Shown piece after piece: positions 9,201 to 19,601 of a stretch of 64,000 nucleotides of DNA (positions within the stretch are counted from its first letter, which is position 1; the number at the start of each line of letters is the position of its first letter). The position numbers and the translations under genes were made by a program. Source of the DNA: an uncultured Clostridia bacterium (GTDB lineage: Bacteria; Bacillota; Clostridia; Lachnospirales; CAG-274); the NCBI GenBank assembly GCA_947632615.1, contig CANRPW010000002.1, positions 59,881 to 123,880 of the forward strand. The letters are read 5' to 3'. The notes beneath the pieces are model-generated. The model ran no database searches. It was not told the origin of the DNA and saw only the letters and a program-made list of their open reading frames with translations.

Positions 9201-12200
9201 AATACTTAACGGGAATCCACACCGAACCAAGCTGTGCCGATATGTCTTTTGTTGTCAGCTCTTCGGGCATGACCTCTTTAAGAGCCTTTACATTTTCGGC
9301 GTATTCCGCACTTTCCTCGGCTGCTTTCTCGGCTGTCCTGAGCTTTTTGCGGACATTTCCCGATAGATATTCGTCTGCCGTCTCATATTCCTCTGTTTCG
9401 GGATTTTTGAAAATCACTCCATCAAGCTCTTTTATAATTTCTTCCTCAGACTTTCCACAAAGCCCTGACATGTATTCAAAATCCACACGCAGCTTTTCAG
9501 CCATAGAGACAGCCAAGGCTTCTGTTGCCGTGTCCGTTCTCGTAACGGGAATATAGGGAGATATGGTTCTTACCGAAAAAATATCCGCCTTTTTAACATT
9601 TCCATTCTTATCCTTATCTTCGAGGGCAAGGAGTAGAGGAGCAGTATCGTCCTCGGAAAAAAGGGACTTATTTACAGACTCAGAAAGAAATCCATATTTA
9701 TTGACGAAATTGTCATAGACAGTATTAAGCTTAGTCATAAGTGATGTAATTTTTTCAACCTCATAATCTAAAAAGCCGCTGTCCCTTTCGGCAGCTATAA
9801 GCTCTCTCAGAGTTTCGCTTATTTCAATAAGATCTTTCATTCTTTCAAGCTTTTTTCCGCTTAAATTCTGCTTTTTAAGAACATCGTTTTCTCGGAAATA
9901 GACATTTCCGTTTTCGGAAAAATAGCAGAAATTTCTATAATTTTCAGGAATAAGCCCCTCATCATCAGCCCTCTCAGAAAGGTTTTCGGTTTCTTCTGCG
10001 ACTTCCTCAGAAATAATTTCAGGCTCCTTTATGCTGCCCTGTATGTTTGAAATTGCTTCTGACAAAAGCTTTTCAAAAGAATCGGCATAGTATGGAGTAC
10101 ATTTTGTTTCCGGTCCGTAACGGCCGTTTGTTATAGTCATTTCGCCGCAAATCATATTAGGGTTTTCTATGAAATATCTGTTCATTTCAAATTCGTTGCC
10201 ATAAGGATCAAAGGTTTTGTCAGTATATACCCAATCGGGAACATCTTCCCTTAAATCTCTTGTTTTCGCCCTCTTTTGCAGGAATATAATATCATAAAAT
10301 GTTGCGGAAGTTCCTGCGCCCTGAAAGGCGACATTGGGAAGTCTTACCGCCCCCAAAAGGTCGGCTCTTTCGGCAAGATATTTTCTAACCGCTGTGCTTT
10401 GCTTGTCCATAGTTCCCTTTGAGGTCACAAACGCAACAACTCCGCCTGGGCGAACCTTGTCCAGTGCCTTTTTAAAGAAGTAGTCGTGAACGAGCGAGCT
10501 GACCTTAAAGTCATTGTCGGAAATTCTCACATTTCCAAAAGGAACATTGCCCACCGCAACATCAAAGAAATTACTCTTAAAATCGGTTTTTTCAAAGCCC
10601 TTTATCTGTATGTTTGAATCCGGATAAAGCATTTTTGCAATACGTCCCGAAATGCTGTCAAGCTCCACGCCGTAAAGCTTGGATTTTCTCAATTCTTCAG
10701 GTAAAAGACCAAAGAATTTGCCAACGCCCATTGACGGTTCTAATATTTTACCACCCTGAAAACCAAGATTTTCAAGCCCCTTGTAAACCGCCTCGATTAT
10801 AAAGGTGGGCGTGTAGAATGCGTCCGTAGACGAATCCATAGCAGATGCATATTCCTTTTCCGTCAGAAGCTCTTTAAGCTCCTGCCTTTCATTTTTGAGA
10901 TACATACCCCTGTTCTCATCAAATACATCAGCAAGACCGCCCCAGCCTATATATTTAGCCATAACAGCCTGTTCCTCAACCGTAGGACTTCTGTCCTCGC
11001 TCTCAACCCTTTTGAGAGTGCGTATTGCTTCAATGTTTGCTTCGGCAACATTATTTATGCCTCTGACACCCACGGCAAATAAATCCCCGAAGGTGTCTTT
11101 TTCTGTTATAACAAAGTTTTCTGCCTTTGGCTTGCTTTCCTCGATCGTCTCGGTGTTCGTTTCGACAGTATCGGCACTTTCTGAATTTTCCTCCTGTACA
11201 AGATTTCTCAGAACAGGCACAATTTCCTTATACTCGTCATATCTGCTCAGAAAATCAATTACGCCGCCGTCACCGTCCCCTATGTCCTGCCTTTCAGTAT
11301 ACTTTTTTCCATCAGGCATATTCAGAGTGAATTTTACCTTGTCGTAGCCAAGATAAAAGCGGTCAATTTCACCTTTCTCATAAGCTGTATAAACAGCATC
11401 AAAATCATCTCCGTATTTGTCTATGGACTCCTGCCTTTTCATAATCCACTCATCGTCAGTCTGCTTCATAAGCCTGTCAAATTCGGCTACAGAGTAGGTT
11501 TTTCCATCTTCAAAAACAGGGTTTTCGCTCCACTCACAGGTTATTGTAGGCACAGTATCAACGCTTGCTGTTTCCCTTTGGGACTGAACTTCTTTGTCAG
11601 CTTTAATCTTCTGAAAAGATTCTTTGACAAAATCAGCAATATTGACTTTCATTATATAGTCGGCAAAATTCTCGGGACTTGGAACTGCGTGAAGTGTGAT
11701 TGATTCACTATCGATATTTTCAACTCTGTACCAATCCGAAACAGATTTCCAAGTTATAATATCATTGATTTCCGGCAATATGGGCTGTGAATCTACCACA
11801 TCTGAAACAGATTTTTCGGTTTCCGCTTCATCGGTGTTTTCCGAAGCTCCCATAGAAAACAGGTCAATCTGATTTTCGTCTTTTTCAGAAGATTTTGCAT
11901 TTTTCTTTTCAGAGAAGTTTTCTGAGGGAACAGCTTGTGCTTTTTCATAGTCCGAAAAATTACGAGGGTCAAGTATTTCAAAGCCCTCTTCTTGTATACG
12001 CTCTTTCCAATGCCCCAAAAGTGAGGAAACACTTATACTGTCATTTTTATCTGTATTTTCAAGAGCAATACTAAAATCGTCTGATATTGACGTTACTTTC
12101 CAGCTTTTATCACGAAATTTTATATAATCGCCTACTTTTATATCATCAGGATTATTTGCCTTATCCTTTTCAGCACTATTACTTTCTTCAGAATTTTCTA

Positions 12201-15186
12201 AAGGCTCTGTTAAGTTTGGCATTTCCTTTTCAATGTGGTCAATTTCAAGAGCATTGGAGCTTATATAATCAACTGCGCTCTGTACATCTTCACCAAAAGC
12301 CTTTATACTGACATCATTTACAGTGCCGTTGTTGCTGTGCATATCTCCAACAAGCATAAAACCGCCTTTTCCCTGCTCATCAGAGTAAACAATCTTCATA
12401 TTTGTAAAATATGACTTCCTCGCATCTGAAACGTAATCATCGTTTATAGGCGGATTCTTTATGTAAACAATATCGTGAGATTCAAGAGCCTTTCTTAAAT
12501 CCGAAAACCTGTTTGTCTCCTCTTCAGAAGCAGTCTCAATATCTTTTTTGATTTCATTTTTGACAACATCTTCGGTGGGCTTGGCTGTAGGCAGATTATC
12601 AACAGTCACATCGGATTTACTGTTTTCACTAAGAATGTCTCCGATTATTTTGTCACATTTTCCATATTTGTTCCCATCAAAGGTAAGTGTGATTGTGCCA
12701 TCATCCTTTGTCTTCCCACTGTACTTAATGCCGTTTCGGTCAAATTCTTCTGCTATTCTGCGCCCTGCTTCGATAGGTACATTTCTGTATCTCTTTTTTG
12801 GAATAAATCTGAATGGTGTATTTCCGATTATTTCGCTTGTGAAATCTTCCTTTTCAGCTTTTTCACTCTTGACAATGTTGCGACTTCGGTGTATAATTTT
12901 ATTAAAGTCAAGATTGCTTAAGCCCTTGGACAATTGTAGCCCAAGCACACTGAACATAACTTGACTTTTTTCTTTGTCACAATAGAGTATTTTATCTTCT
13001 GCATAAGCTCTTTCAAATTGCTTATCAAAATTTTCTTTACCATAAAAACTAAGGAGAAAATTAGTGTTTGTTAATTCCATTTCATATTTTGTTTTATCAT
13101 TAGGTCTTATAATTGCTACAATAGGATAGTTATCTTCGTCAAATTCTGAAGTAACAATAACAATACTGTCATTTCTCTGTTTTGATAATGAATCATAAAT
13201 CATTACTGGTGATAAAAGTAATTCTGGTATTTTCTTGATTTGTTCGACATTTAATCCATGATAATGTATACTTTCGCCTGTATAACCTTTTGGCTTGATA
13301 GCGTCTCTCAAATGTCTTTGAGAATAGAAAATAGGAAGCTGTTCACAGCCTACATCAAGCAGAATTTGCGGTGTTTCACAAACTTTTAAATGCTCAAATC
13401 TTTGATACTTATTATTTAAAACATCGTCTACCTGTTCGGCAAAGGTTTTTTCTTTGGGCTGTGCTTTAACCTGTTTCAAAAGGTCGTTCCAGTCTTTAAT
13501 ATTTTCCTTGTTTCTGCAATTTTTATATATATCATCTTCTGTCATTGAGTATGACGAAATGTTATATTCCCGGCTCATTTTCTCGGCAAAACTCTTTCCG
13601 GCTTGGTCATTGTCAGCTGAAATAAGACAATTTTCGGGAGAAAGTCCATAGTCCTTAATTGTCTTTAATACTTCTTTGTCCTTTAACCCTGACATTGAAA
13701 AAAGAAAGGCAGTTTCGTTTCTGTGCAAAGAATAATAGCTTATAAGGTCAACCGCTGATTCAAAAAATATAGCTCTACCAGGCAAGCCTTCGGCTTTTTG
13801 AGGAATTACAGTAAAGCAGTTTCCGTTTCTTTCAGTGGTCTGCTTATATCTGTACTTTTTGTCCGTAAGTGTGCCGCTTATTTCTGCTCCGCTCAATTCT
13901 CCCGTCTTGTCGAAAATCTTATAAACTATGTTCCCCCTTACGTCCTGTCCTATGCTCTTACTTGCAATAAGATCTTTCACTATGTCCTCATCAATCATTC
14001 TTGTTTTTGTAAGATAGGCATAGGCTCTTTCTGTGCTTTCAGCGAGAGGATTAGGCAAAGGGTTTACGGGTTTTTCTTCGGTTTTTCTCTCCGATGGCGG
14101 CTCCTGACGTCTTGGTGCCTGAAGCCCTTCGCTCATCAGACGTCCGTTATAAGCAAGTAGATTTCTGACAGAAGTCTGAAAATCAAGACCGTAATATGTT
14201 TGCAGAAAATCAACGGCGTTGCCCCCTGTGTGCTGAGAGTTCCAAAAAAACTTGTTTTCCGAAATTCTCATAGAATCATGAGCTTTCAGCGTATACTCCT
14301 TTGCCCCAACACGTATAAGATTTTCACCGTTAGCTGAAAGATAATCCACAAGGTTAGTATTCCGTGCAGTTTCTATTTCCTCAGCCGTAAAGGAATTGTT
14401 GTGTTCGGAAACTGAAACCCTGCTGCTTGTCTGCTTGTTTATGGTTCTTTTACTGCCAGTATTTTTTACCTTCTCATGCTTTCTTTTGTTAACATATCTT
14501 ACGCAGTTTTCTATTTCTCCCAAAAGCTTTGCGGCAGGAATAAGTATATTGTCATTTAGAGTGTGTATGTCGCCAAAAGACTTAAATATTTCTATATTTT
14601 TAAAATATAGATTGTCTTTATTGTAAACAGGCTCTCCCAGACCACACCTCGGATAAATATATATCCTTAAACAGTCAGCAACAAATTCTGACCATTCTTT
14701 GTCATTTGCCGTTTCAGTTTCTGTTAAATTCTGCCTTATAGAAGCTTCCGTTGCTTTTGTTATAGCAACTTCAATAATCGTCCTTATATCGGTTTCTCCA
14801 CCGTTTAAACCGAATTTTTCCGAAAGCTCCTCCAATAACTCAGGCGAGGAAAAGTCCGGCTGCCATATTTTATAATCAGAATCTGTATCCGAAATATCAT
14901 ACACATACTCGATTTTATAACCTTTTACTCCCTCATTTTCATTTAAAATAGGAATGTTGTTTTCGGGGCTTTTAACTTCTGATCTGAGTCTTGTCCAAAC
15001 TTCGGAGGTTCCGCAAGCTGTGGCTTCAGGCTTGATGTAGTTTATAAGCAGCTGAGAATAAAAGTTATATTTATAAAAATAGGCAGTCCTTTTCAAAAAG
15101 TCTGCCCAATCATCACCACTTTTAGTGACTTTTAAAATTGCTTTTCCGAGCAAAAGCTTAACTTCGTCCGGATTATATTTTTTCAT
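6229..15186 (-). CDS. giant polyvalent protein: ArdC/LtrC-like N-terminus, Toprim, MuF-C, N6-adenine methylase, SNF2 helicase
   Basis: A 2,985-residue protein of the kind carried by Tn1549-like ICEs. Seen in order: an N-terminal [20 protein letters not shown] motif typical of these proteins (1-70); a DUF3991-like region (270-345); a Toprim core with [10 protein letters not shown] (470-545); a MuF-C-like domain (600-755); a module of about 60 residues ending GTITLTFDG (795-855); low-complexity and SH3-like linkers; an N6-methylase with [11 protein letters not shown] (about 1475) and GNVPFG (about 1550); and an SNF2-type helicase with AHTVGAGKT (2180), [10 protein letters not shown] (2345), [10 protein letters not shown] and GRIIRQG (2680). 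The C-terminus is coiled coil. It probably primes, modifies and remodels transferred DNA, giving protection in the recipient. The start is an ATG with a GGGGAGAG site. Confidence 0.9.
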   Translation of the reverse strand: MKKYNPDEVKLLLGKAILKVTKSGDDWADFLKRTAYFYKYNFYSQLLINYIKPEATACGTSEVWTRLRSEVKSPENNIPILNENEGVKGYKIEYVYDISDTDSDYKIWQPDFSSPELLEELSEKFGLNGGETDIRTIIEVAITKATEASIRQNLTETETANDKEWSEFVADCLRIYIYPRCGLGEPVYNKDNLYFKNIEIFKSFGDIHTLNDNILIPAAKLLGEIENCVRYVNKRKHEKVKNTGSKRTINKQTSSRVSVSEHNNSFTAEEIETARNTNLVDYLSANGENLIRVGAKEYTLKAHDSMRISENKFFWNSQHTGGNAVDFLQTYYGLDFQTSVRNLLAYNGRLMSEGLQAPRRQEPPSERKTEEKPVNPLPNPLAESTERAYAYLTKTRMIDEDIVKDLIASKSIGQDVRGNIVYKIFDKTGELSGAEISGTLTDKKYRYKQTTERNGNCFTVIPQKAEGLPGRAIFFESAVDLISYYSLHRNETAFLFSMSGLKDKEVLKTIKDYGLSPENCLISADNDQAGKSFAEKMSREYNISSYSMTEDDIYKNCRNKENIKDWNDLLKQVKAQPKEKTFAEQVDDVLNNKYQRFEHLKVCETPQILLDVGCEQLPIFYSQRHLRDAIKPKGYTGESIHYHGLNVEQIKKIPELLLSPVMIYDSLSKQRNDSIVIVTSEFDEDNYPIVAIIRPNDKTKYEMELTNTNFLLSFYGKENFDKQFERAYAEDKILYCDKEKSQVMFSVLGLQLSKGLSNLDFNKIIHRSRNIVKSEKAEKEDFTSEIIGNTPFRFIPKKRYRNVPIEAGRRIAEEFDRNGIKYSGKTKDDGTITLTFDGNKYGKCDKIIGDILSENSKSDVTVDNLPTAKPTEDVVKNEIKKDIETASEEETNRFSDLRKALESHDIVYIKNPPINDDYVSDARKSYFTNMKIVYSDEQGKGGFMLVGDMHSNNGTVNDVSIKAFGEDVQSAVDYISSNALEIDHIEKEMPNLTEPLENSEESNSAEKDKANNPDDIKVGDYIKFRDKSWKVTSISDDFSIALENTDKNDSISVSSLLGHWKERIQEEGFEILDPRNFSDYEKAQAVPSENFSEKKNAKSSEKDENQIDLFSMGASENTDEAETEKSVSDVVDSQPILPEINDIITWKSVSDWYRVENIDSESITLHAVPSPENFADYIMKVNIADFVKESFQKIKADKEVQSQRETASVDTVPTITCEWSENPVFEDGKTYSVAEFDRLMKQTDDEWIMKRQESIDKYGDDFDAVYTAYEKGEIDRFYLGYDKVKFTLNMPDGKKYTERQDIGDGDGGVIDFLSRYDEYKEIVPVLRNLVQEENSESADTVETNTETIEESKPKAENFVITEKDTFGDLFAVGVRGINNVAEANIEAIRTLKRVESEDRSPTVEEQAVMAKYIGWGGLADVFDENRGMYLKNERQELKELLTEKEYASAMDSSTDAFYTPTFIIEAVYKGLENLGFQGGKILEPSMGVGKFFGLLPEELRKSKLYGVELDSISGRIAKMLYPDSNIQIKGFEKTDFKSNFFDVAVGNVPFGNVRISDNDFKVSSLVHDYFFKKALDKVRPGGVVAFVTSKGTMDKQSTAVRKYLAERADLLGAVRLPNVAFQGAGTSATFYDIIFLQKRAKTRDLREDVPDWVYTDKTFDPYGNEFEMNRYFIENPNMICGEMTITNGRYGPETKCTPYYADSFEKLLSEAISNIQGSIKEPEIISEEVAEETENLSERADDEGLIPENYRNFCYFSENGNVYFRENDVLKKQNLSGKKLERMKDLIEISETLRELIAAERDSGFLDYEVEKITSLMTKLNTVYDNFVNKYGFLSESVNKSLFSEDDTAPLLLALEDKDKNGNVKKADIFSVRTISPYIPVTRTDTATEALAVSMAEKLRVDFEYMSGLCGKSEEEIIKELDGVIFKNPETEEYETADEYLSGNVRKKLRTAEKAAEESAEYAENVKALKEVMPEELTTKDISAQLGSVWIPVKYYEQFIYETLKTPSYMRSDMIGSNENPFDSRSSRSCVFALDYNPYTSVWAISNSGTMLAASDVNSSQVYGTSRINAYKIIENTLNGKPVRVMDYYVDGNGHKKSVLNQKETDLACEKQQLLKEKFKNWIFADPERADDLCRIYNEKFNSMRPREYDGSHLNFVGMNSEITLREHQKNAIAHSIYGKNTLLAHTVGAGKTFEMAASAMESKRLGLCSKSLIVVPKHIVGQTAKEFLTLYPGANILVPSKNDFTPKNRQRFCSRIATGNYDAVIISHEQLEKIPLSAERQMAFIEDEINEISEFLDSVKAEKNNRGFTVKELAAVRKNLKSKLEALTEKKPKDTAVTFEDLGVDKIYIDEAHNFKNLFFVSKMTNVAGVNTSSRSQRAEDLYLKCRYIDKKTDGRGIVFATGTPVSNSMSELFIMQKYLQNDRLKELGLQNFDAWASSFGETKTSLELAPEGKGYRMKTRFAKFYNLPELMTIFKETADVKTADVLDLPVPKANFHTISAEATDIQKGMVEELSKRAERIRNGNVDPSEDNMLKITNDGRRLALDQRIINPLLEDNPESKVNICARNVFKIWIETTPDRSAQLIFCDLSTPKGEGFSVYDDIRKKLINQGIPSEEIAFIHDYNTDEQKQALFEKVNNGEVSVLLGSTGKMGTGVNVQTKLKALHHLDCPWRPSDLEQRNGRIIRQGNTNAEVDIYSYVTKNTFDSYMYQLVENKQRFISQIMTSKTPARAAEDVDETVLSYAEIKAIAAGDPKIKEKTELDIEVSRLDRLYGTYKENHRKLQREISEKYPLEIKMKKAAAEGYKKDMEYVNENISSVFMGITFYNSDKTYTDKKEAGTILLQESLNNAHNNKPIGEYRGFEIIPSFGGKLGEIKLTLKREMSYTIGLGDDPIGNITRLDNTIKHINKQYDSTIASIKETETTLKTLKEEIIKPFSHLDELKSKKARLEALNKELTEALTPKQEPPVEKETSQEQKSAHRREAR

Positions 15187-15204
15187 AATAAAATCACTCT
15201 CCCC

Positions 15205-15235
15205 AAATAAAAAAACGGCAGGATTTCTCCTGTCG
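15205..15235 (-). terminator. terminator between TnpV and the giant gene
   Basis: Stem CGGCAGGA/TCCTGTCG with a 3-nt loop. On the minus strand it is followed by seven T residues. The giant gene just downstream must use read-through or its own promoter. Confidence 0.75.
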
Positions 15236-15252
15236 CTTTGCTTTCATAAAAA

Positions 15253-15600
15253 TCAGATATATATCAAATCGTTTAAAATAAAGCTTCTTACCTCGTGGCG
15301 GATAAGGTTGTACATCTGTACCCACTTCATTCTGTCAGTGAGCTTCAGCTCATCGTTTACCCCCTCGATTTCACACTGTCGCTCTATCATATTTTCCTCC
15401 ATTTCAAAGGCTCTTTTGTCAATGCTTTTAAGATGTTCAAGAAGTGTTCCGCTTTCCACAAGCCTTTTATAATATTCCGGCTTGTTTTCCTTTAAAAATT
15501 CCTCCCTCGGCGCTCCATAGGTCATAGAGGGCGTATAGCTTTCTTCTTCCACGTCTTCATCAGCAGGATAAATTATAATATCCAAATCCATAAAATCCAT
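15253..15600 (-). CDS. tnpV: TnpV-family transposon-encoded protein
   Basis: A 115-residue protein. The body (PEYYKRLVESGTLLEHLKSI, then a Glu/Met-rich helix and TDRMKWVQMYNLIRHEV) matches the TnpV family (PF14198), small acidic proteins found almost only in Firmicutes conjugative transposons. Role unknown. An ATG at 15600 is preceded by GGAGGAG. It follows the RelBE pair and ends in a strong terminator. Confidence 0.75.
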   Translation of the reverse strand: MDFMDLDIIIYPADEDVEEESYTPSMTYGAPREEFLKENKPEYYKRLVESGTLLEHLKSIDKRAFEMEENMIERQCEIEGVNDELKLTDRMKWVQMYNLIRHEVRSFILNDLIYI

Positions 15601-15656
15601 AAAATCTCCTCCATTCGTATAAAAATTTCTTTAACCTCTTTCATTATACCATAGGG

Positions 15657-15923
15657 CTATGTATAAATATTTCGTCTGTGACCTATTTCAAGAATTAATA
15701 TTATTATTTTATCGTCTTGTATGTCAGCCAAAACCCTGTAATCGCCTATACGATATCGCCACTGTCCCATACGGTTATCTCGCAGAGCCTTTCCGTGACG
15801 GCGAGGATCATCGCAGCCCTGCAGATTTTTAAGAAGCCACGAGGCTATAAGCTTTGCAGTGTTTTTATCGAGCTTGGATAACTGTTTCTTAGCTCTTTTT
15901 GTAAGTTCTACCGAATATTTCAC
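15657..15923 (-). CDS. relE: RelE/ParE-family toxin
   Basis: An 88-residue protein with the RelE-type pattern: N-terminal YSVELTKRAKKQLSKLD helix, central RIGDYRVLADIQDDKIIILI and C-terminal GHRRNIYT. RelE toxins cut mRNA in the ribosome A site. It overlaps the upstream antitoxin gene by 4 bases (ATGA), the usual coupled layout. In an ICE such a pair commonly stabilises the element. Confidence 0.88.
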   Translation of the reverse strand: MKYSVELTKRAKKQLSKLDKNTAKLIASWLLKNLQGCDDPRRHGKALRDNRMGQWRYRIGDYRVLADIQDDKIIILILEIGHRRNIYT

Positions 15924-16141
15924 AATAAATCAAGCTCCTTTATTACATCTTCCAAACCGAAAGTAACAGGGTCGGCTTCATATTCCTCCATAGCCTCATC
16001 ATAAGCCTTTAAATCAAATTCATTTTCGATATGCTCCATTACAGAACGTCTGAATAACTCGGAAACCGTCATTCCGTTAAGCTTTGCATAAGCTTTTATA
16101 ATGTCCGATTCGTCATTGTTTAACCTAATTGAAAAAGTCAT
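15920..16141 (-). CDS. relB: RelB/DinJ-like antitoxin (ribbon-helix-helix)
   Basis: A 73-residue protein. MTFSIRLNNDESDIIKAYAK and GMTVSELFRRSVMEHIE form a typical ribbon-helix-helix DNA-binding N-terminus. The acidic C-terminus (YEADPVTFGLEDVIKELDLL) is the toxin-binding part. GAAAGGAGG precedes the ATG. Its promoter carries a palindrome, as expected for autorepression by the RelBE complex. Confidence 0.85.
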   Translation of the reverse strand: MTFSIRLNNDESDIIKAYAKLNGMTVSELFRRSVMEHIENEFDLKAYDEAMEEYEADPVTFGLEDVIKELDLL

Positions 16142-16157
16142 AAGAAAACCTCCTTTC

Positions 16158-16194
16158 TGTAATACATTGTATTACATTTATGAGAGATTGTCAA
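16158..16194 (-). promoter_or_regulatory. relBE promoter with overlapping operator
   Basis: On the minus strand TTGACA (16189-16194) is separated by 17 bases from TACAAT (16166-16171). The -10 lies inside the near-perfect palindrome TGTAATACATTGTATTACA (16158-16176), the likely RelBE operator. Confidence 0.8.
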
Positions 16195-16219
16195 TAGAAA
16201 TTTTGAAAGAGGATACGGA

Positions 16220-16588
16220 CTAAGCCGTATCCCTTTCGTCTGAATAGGCGTCATATTCTATGCCGTACTTTTCGCATATTTCCTTTAAAAACATTTCATA
16301 AACCTTATCGGATTTATTCTTTTCTCTTAGCTCCAAAGCGGCATACCAATCCTTGAAAAGCTCCGCAAGCTCTACATTTTTAAAGCAAATAAAAATTCTT
16401 TCTTTATTTTGTCTGCCAAAAACAAGATTGGCGTCCTTTTCCTCGGACATAACTATCTTAATAAGAGCGGCGATGGAAGTATCCAAAGTCTTATCGCTTT
16501 GTAAAGAAACATCCGATGCCTTTTTTTCTTCTGACAAGTCAGTAGGCACACTATCTTTCTTTCTTCTAAAAAAATTAAATATTTTCAT
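16220..16588 (-). CDS. hypothetical ICE protein
   Basis: A 122-residue protein. A basic N-terminus (MKIFNFFRRKKD) is followed by a mixed helix/strand body (IAALIKIVMSEEKDANLVFG, KERIFICFKNVELAELFKDW). No family recognised. Its ATG overlaps the stop of the Sel1 gene (TAATG), so they are translationally coupled and probably work together. Confidence 0.6.
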   Translation of the reverse strand: MKIFNFFRRKKDSVPTDLSEEKKASDVSLQSDKTLDTSIAALIKIVMSEEKDANLVFGRQNKERIFICFKNVELAELFKDWYAALELREKNKSDKVYEMFLKEICEKYGIEYDAYSDERDTA

Positions 16589-17613
16589 TATGACCTCTCA
16601 CCGCCCGACTTTGCTTTTTTCTCTTTTTCGGGGCTTTCCTTTTCGGATTTACATTGCTCTGCCGCTTTCTGCTCCGCTGTCTTTCTTTCTTGGTTCTGTC
16701 TTGCAGCTCTTGCCGCTTCAAAGACACTGTCCAGTGAGTCACTGCCATGTCTTTCGGGAGTGAGTCTTGCGTTTATTTCCTTGAGTTTTTCAGCACTTAG
16801 GCTGTCACCCTGTTCGGCAGCCGTTTTATAAAGCTTTACGGCTTCATCAAGGTTTTGCTTAGTACCATCTCCCTTTAAATAGCAGTCCGCAAGACTTCTT
16901 ATAGCTGTTATATTTCCTGCTTCCGCGCCCTGACGGTAAAGTTCAAAGGCTTTTTTGAGGTTCTGCTTTATTCCTGCTCCCAAAGAATAACAACCTGCAA
17001 GATTTACTATTGCAAGGGTATCATTCAAATCAGCGGCTTTCTTAAAGCATTCCACAGCCTTTTGATAATCAACGGCAGTACCCTCACCGTTCATATAGCA
17101 GCAGCCAAGATTGTTAAGAGCAATAACGTCCTCCTGCTTTGCGGCTTCGTCATAAAGCTCAAAAATCTCTTCTTTATCTTCGCTTTCGCTTCCTTCAAGC
17201 ATAATGGCAAGATTTCTTTTAGCAGCGGCATAATCTCTTTCTGCTGCATTTTCAAAGCACCTCATAGCCCCATCAATATCATCTCTGAGGAAAAATTCAT
17301 AGCCTAAAGCGTTCATGGCTTGGGGGTCATTTTCGGCAAGAGAGCGGAGATACGCCATATATTCGTCCGCCGTAAGCTGTCTTTTCTTTTCCTCCTGCAA
17401 TTCTTCCGCAATTTCTCTCTGTACAGCTTCATCAGGAAGACTTTCTATCTGTACGTTCATCATTGTGAACGTATCGCTGAAAATCTCGGAAAAAGTCATA
17501 TCCTCTGTCAAAAAATCAATGTTGATATCAAATTCCTCAAGCCTATTTGCTTCGGGCAATTCATGCTTTTGAATATCAAATCCGTAATCTTTAAAATCTA
17601 TATTATCTTCCAT
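16588..17613 (-). CDS. Sel1-repeat protein with AARAAR tail
   Basis: A 341-residue protein. An acidic N-terminal domain (1-85) is followed by about five Sel1/TPR-like repeats (90-285), seen as ALNNLGCCYMNGEGTAVDYQ, AIVNLAGCYSLGAGIKQNL and AIRSLADCYLKGDGTKQNL. Such solenoids mediate protein contacts. The last 47 residues are a basic, low-complexity tail starting VFEAARAARQNQE. The same AARAAR tail ends the next upstream protein and a PcfB-like protein 25 kb away. It is coupled to the 122-residue gene and lies 5 bases from the MuF-C gene. Function is unknown; a scaffold or translocated partner is an inference. Confidence 0.8.
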   Translation of the reverse strand: MEDNIDFKDYGFDIQKHELPEANRLEEFDINIDFLTEDMTFSEIFSDTFTMMNVQIESLPDEAVQREIAEELQEEKKRQLTADEYMAYLRSLAENDPQAMNALGYEFFLRDDIDGAMRCFENAAERDYAAAKRNLAIMLEGSESEDKEEIFELYDEAAKQEDVIALNNLGCCYMNGEGTAVDYQKAVECFKKAADLNDTLAIVNLAGCYSLGAGIKQNLKKAFELYRQGAEAGNITAIRSLADCYLKGDGTKQNLDEAVKLYKTAAEQGDSLSAEKLKEINARLTPERHGSDSLDSVFEAARAARQNQERKTAEQKAAEQCKSEKESPEKEKKAKSGGERS

Positions 17614-17618
17614 AAATC

Positions 17619-19598
17619 TTACCTCCCAACATTTTTATTATTCCTTGTGGGCTGTGTTTTCTGACCTTCGGCTGCTTCGGTTTTGCGTTTTTCTTCCGCT
17701 GCCCTTGCTGCTCTTGCCGCGCCGAAGCTTCTGTTATAGCTGCTTTTGCCTGAAATAAGCTCCGCGTTTTCGACCGATTGATTCTGAGATTGAACCATAG
17801 ACTCCACAGGCTCAATATAGGAAACATCGGGAACCTGCGGCCCATTGACTACTTCGGCTACGGGCTCCTGTGTTACAGCCTGTTCCTGAGAATGTGTTTC
17901 AATACTGTATGAAACTGAGGTCTGTACAGCCTCTACGATTTTACTTACAGCTTCTTCCTTGCTGCCGTCATAGGTGATTGTAACCGACCCGTCCTTGTTA
18001 TGGTGACCTGCGAATTTTATCTTAGCTTCTTTCAGCTGTGCAGCCACCGCAATGCCAACAGTCTTTTCAACACCCTTTAAAAACTGCTTATTGGGGACAA
18101 ACTTCTGAAGTGTATTGCCGAAATAAGCTGATTTATCAGCTTTCTGAACTGATTTACGCTCCGTAGCTTTGACAGTTTCCTGCGTGTTTTCATTTTTCCA
18201 TGCCTGATATTCATTTTCAAGCCCGGCAGCTATAATTATATCGTATAAAGCCTTGAAAATGTCTCTCTGTGCTTGATATTCGGTTTTCGATACATCATTT
18301 TGTCCAAAAGCAACAGTCTTTTCATATTCATTATTCACAGATTGAAATAAAATCGCTTTAAGATCTGACTGTAAATCACGGGAGGGCTGTTCCTGTACCT
18401 TATGGGTTTCCGCCCTCTGCGCTGTATGAGCTTGTTTCTCCAATGAATCTCTGATGTCATAAAAAGCGTAGATATTACTTTGGTGCTTCTTATCAAAAGA
18501 AAAGGAAATGCTCTTGTCCTCGTTTATTACACCGCTGAAACCTATGTTTGACTGTCTGAGCTTTTCTGCAATGGCAAGTCCCAGCTCATATTCGGTTTTA
18601 TATGTGATAGGGTCCTGTAAGTTCCTGTAATTCATATTGCCTATGTACTTTCTCTTAGGCTCTATAACCTCATCAGGCTTAAAATTATCAATTACTTCTG
18701 TTTGATTTTTCATATTATCCCTCCTAAATTTTTCACTTGGATAGTTGACATTTTCCAAGGTGTATGTTATACTATCATCATAGCTGATAAATGTATCCTC
18801 TTGGGGCGATTGGAGCCCTAAAGAACGGATCATTTTTTCAGCTTTTTCTTTGTTTGCAGCAATCAAATTATTCTTTTTCAATTGAGATTGCAAATAACGA
18901 GCAAATTCGTCTTTTCCGTATGAACTTGTAATGCGATTGACGTTATGCCAAGAATTAGCAGAATTAATATCTACAGTTATAATTATTTCACGGTCTTGAC
19001 TGTCGTGTAATGCAGTGACAGCTACTACTGATTTTTCTACAGAGCCTTTTAAAAGCATAATAGGATTTCTAAGCTCAGACGGAAGTTTTGACATAGTTTC
19101 AAAATCCAAAGAATGCCCATGGCGATGTTCTTCAGGGCTTGCCATACACTTGCGTATTGTGTTTATATTTATGATAATATCAGAATTTTTGTCCGCTGAA
19201 GCTAAAGTAAGTACATTTGGTGTTTTGCCCATGACAATTGGCTTTTTTTCGTCAATTCTATGATTTATAACATCTGCCAAATTCAATCTGAAAATACTGT
19301 CGACAGTTTTATTTGACCCTGTCCGAACGGCAATACTTCTTACTGTACTTATATCGGCTTTTGTCAAACCATTTCGTTCATCTTCGTCAGCAATAGCCTT
19401 GCAAATTTCTCTTGCCTCTGAAATGGTATCAACCTCAATAAAGGTGGGGCTAAAATCATAATAAATACGAAATTTATCCAAAGAACCGGATTTTTCTATT
19501 GAAGCAAAATGATAATATTCGGACTTCATTCTTCCCGATTTTTCCGTAATTACTTCAGCATCATTTGTAATATTGTCATTATATTTTTTTTGATCCAT
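17619..19598 (-). CDS. polyvalent protein with MuF-C domain, two ~65-residue repeats and AARAAR tail
   Basis: A 659-residue protein. Residues 120-270 resemble the MuF C-terminal domain of phage and ICE polyvalent proteins: GKTPNVLTLASADKN, then LDFETMSKLPSELRNPIMLL, a D-rich strand region, and RITSSYGKDEF. Two copies of a module follow (316-386 and 496-563), each with an IAxxLxxxxIxFxG helix and an SISFSFD- or SVTITYD-type strand. The giant protein has the same MuF-C-plus-module block. The last 40 residues (SFGAARAARAAEEKRKTEAA and on) share a tail with two other element proteins. Such proteins are proposed to enter recipients with the DNA. It is 3 bases from topB, in one operon. Confidence 0.72.
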   Translation of the reverse strand: MDQKKYNDNITNDAEVITEKSGRMKSEYYHFASIEKSGSLDKFRIYYDFSPTFIEVDTISEAREICKAIADEDERNGLTKADISTVRSIAVRTGSNKTVDSIFRLNLADVINHRIDEKKPIVMGKTPNVLTLASADKNSDIIININTIRKCMASPEEHRHGHSLDFETMSKLPSELRNPIMLLKGSVEKSVVAVTALHDSQDREIIITVDINSANSWHNVNRITSSYGKDEFARYLQSQLKKNNLIAANKEKAEKMIRSLGLQSPQEDTFISYDDSITYTLENVNYPSEKFRRDNMKNQTEVIDNFKPDEVIEPKRKYIGNMNYRNLQDPITYKTEYELGLAIAEKLRQSNIGFSGVINEDKSISFSFDKKHQSNIYAFYDIRDSLEKQAHTAQRAETHKVQEQPSRDLQSDLKAILFQSVNNEYEKTVAFGQNDVSKTEYQAQRDIFKALYDIIIAAGLENEYQAWKNENTQETVKATERKSVQKADKSAYFGNTLQKFVPNKQFLKGVEKTVGIAVAAQLKEAKIKFAGHHNKDGSVTITYDGSKEEAVSKIVEAVQTSVSYSIETHSQEQAVTQEPVAEVVNGPQVPDVSYIEPVESMVQSQNQSVENAELISGKSSYNRSFGAARAARAAEEKRKTEAAEGQKTQPTRNNKNVGR

Positions 19599-19601
19599 AA
19601 C

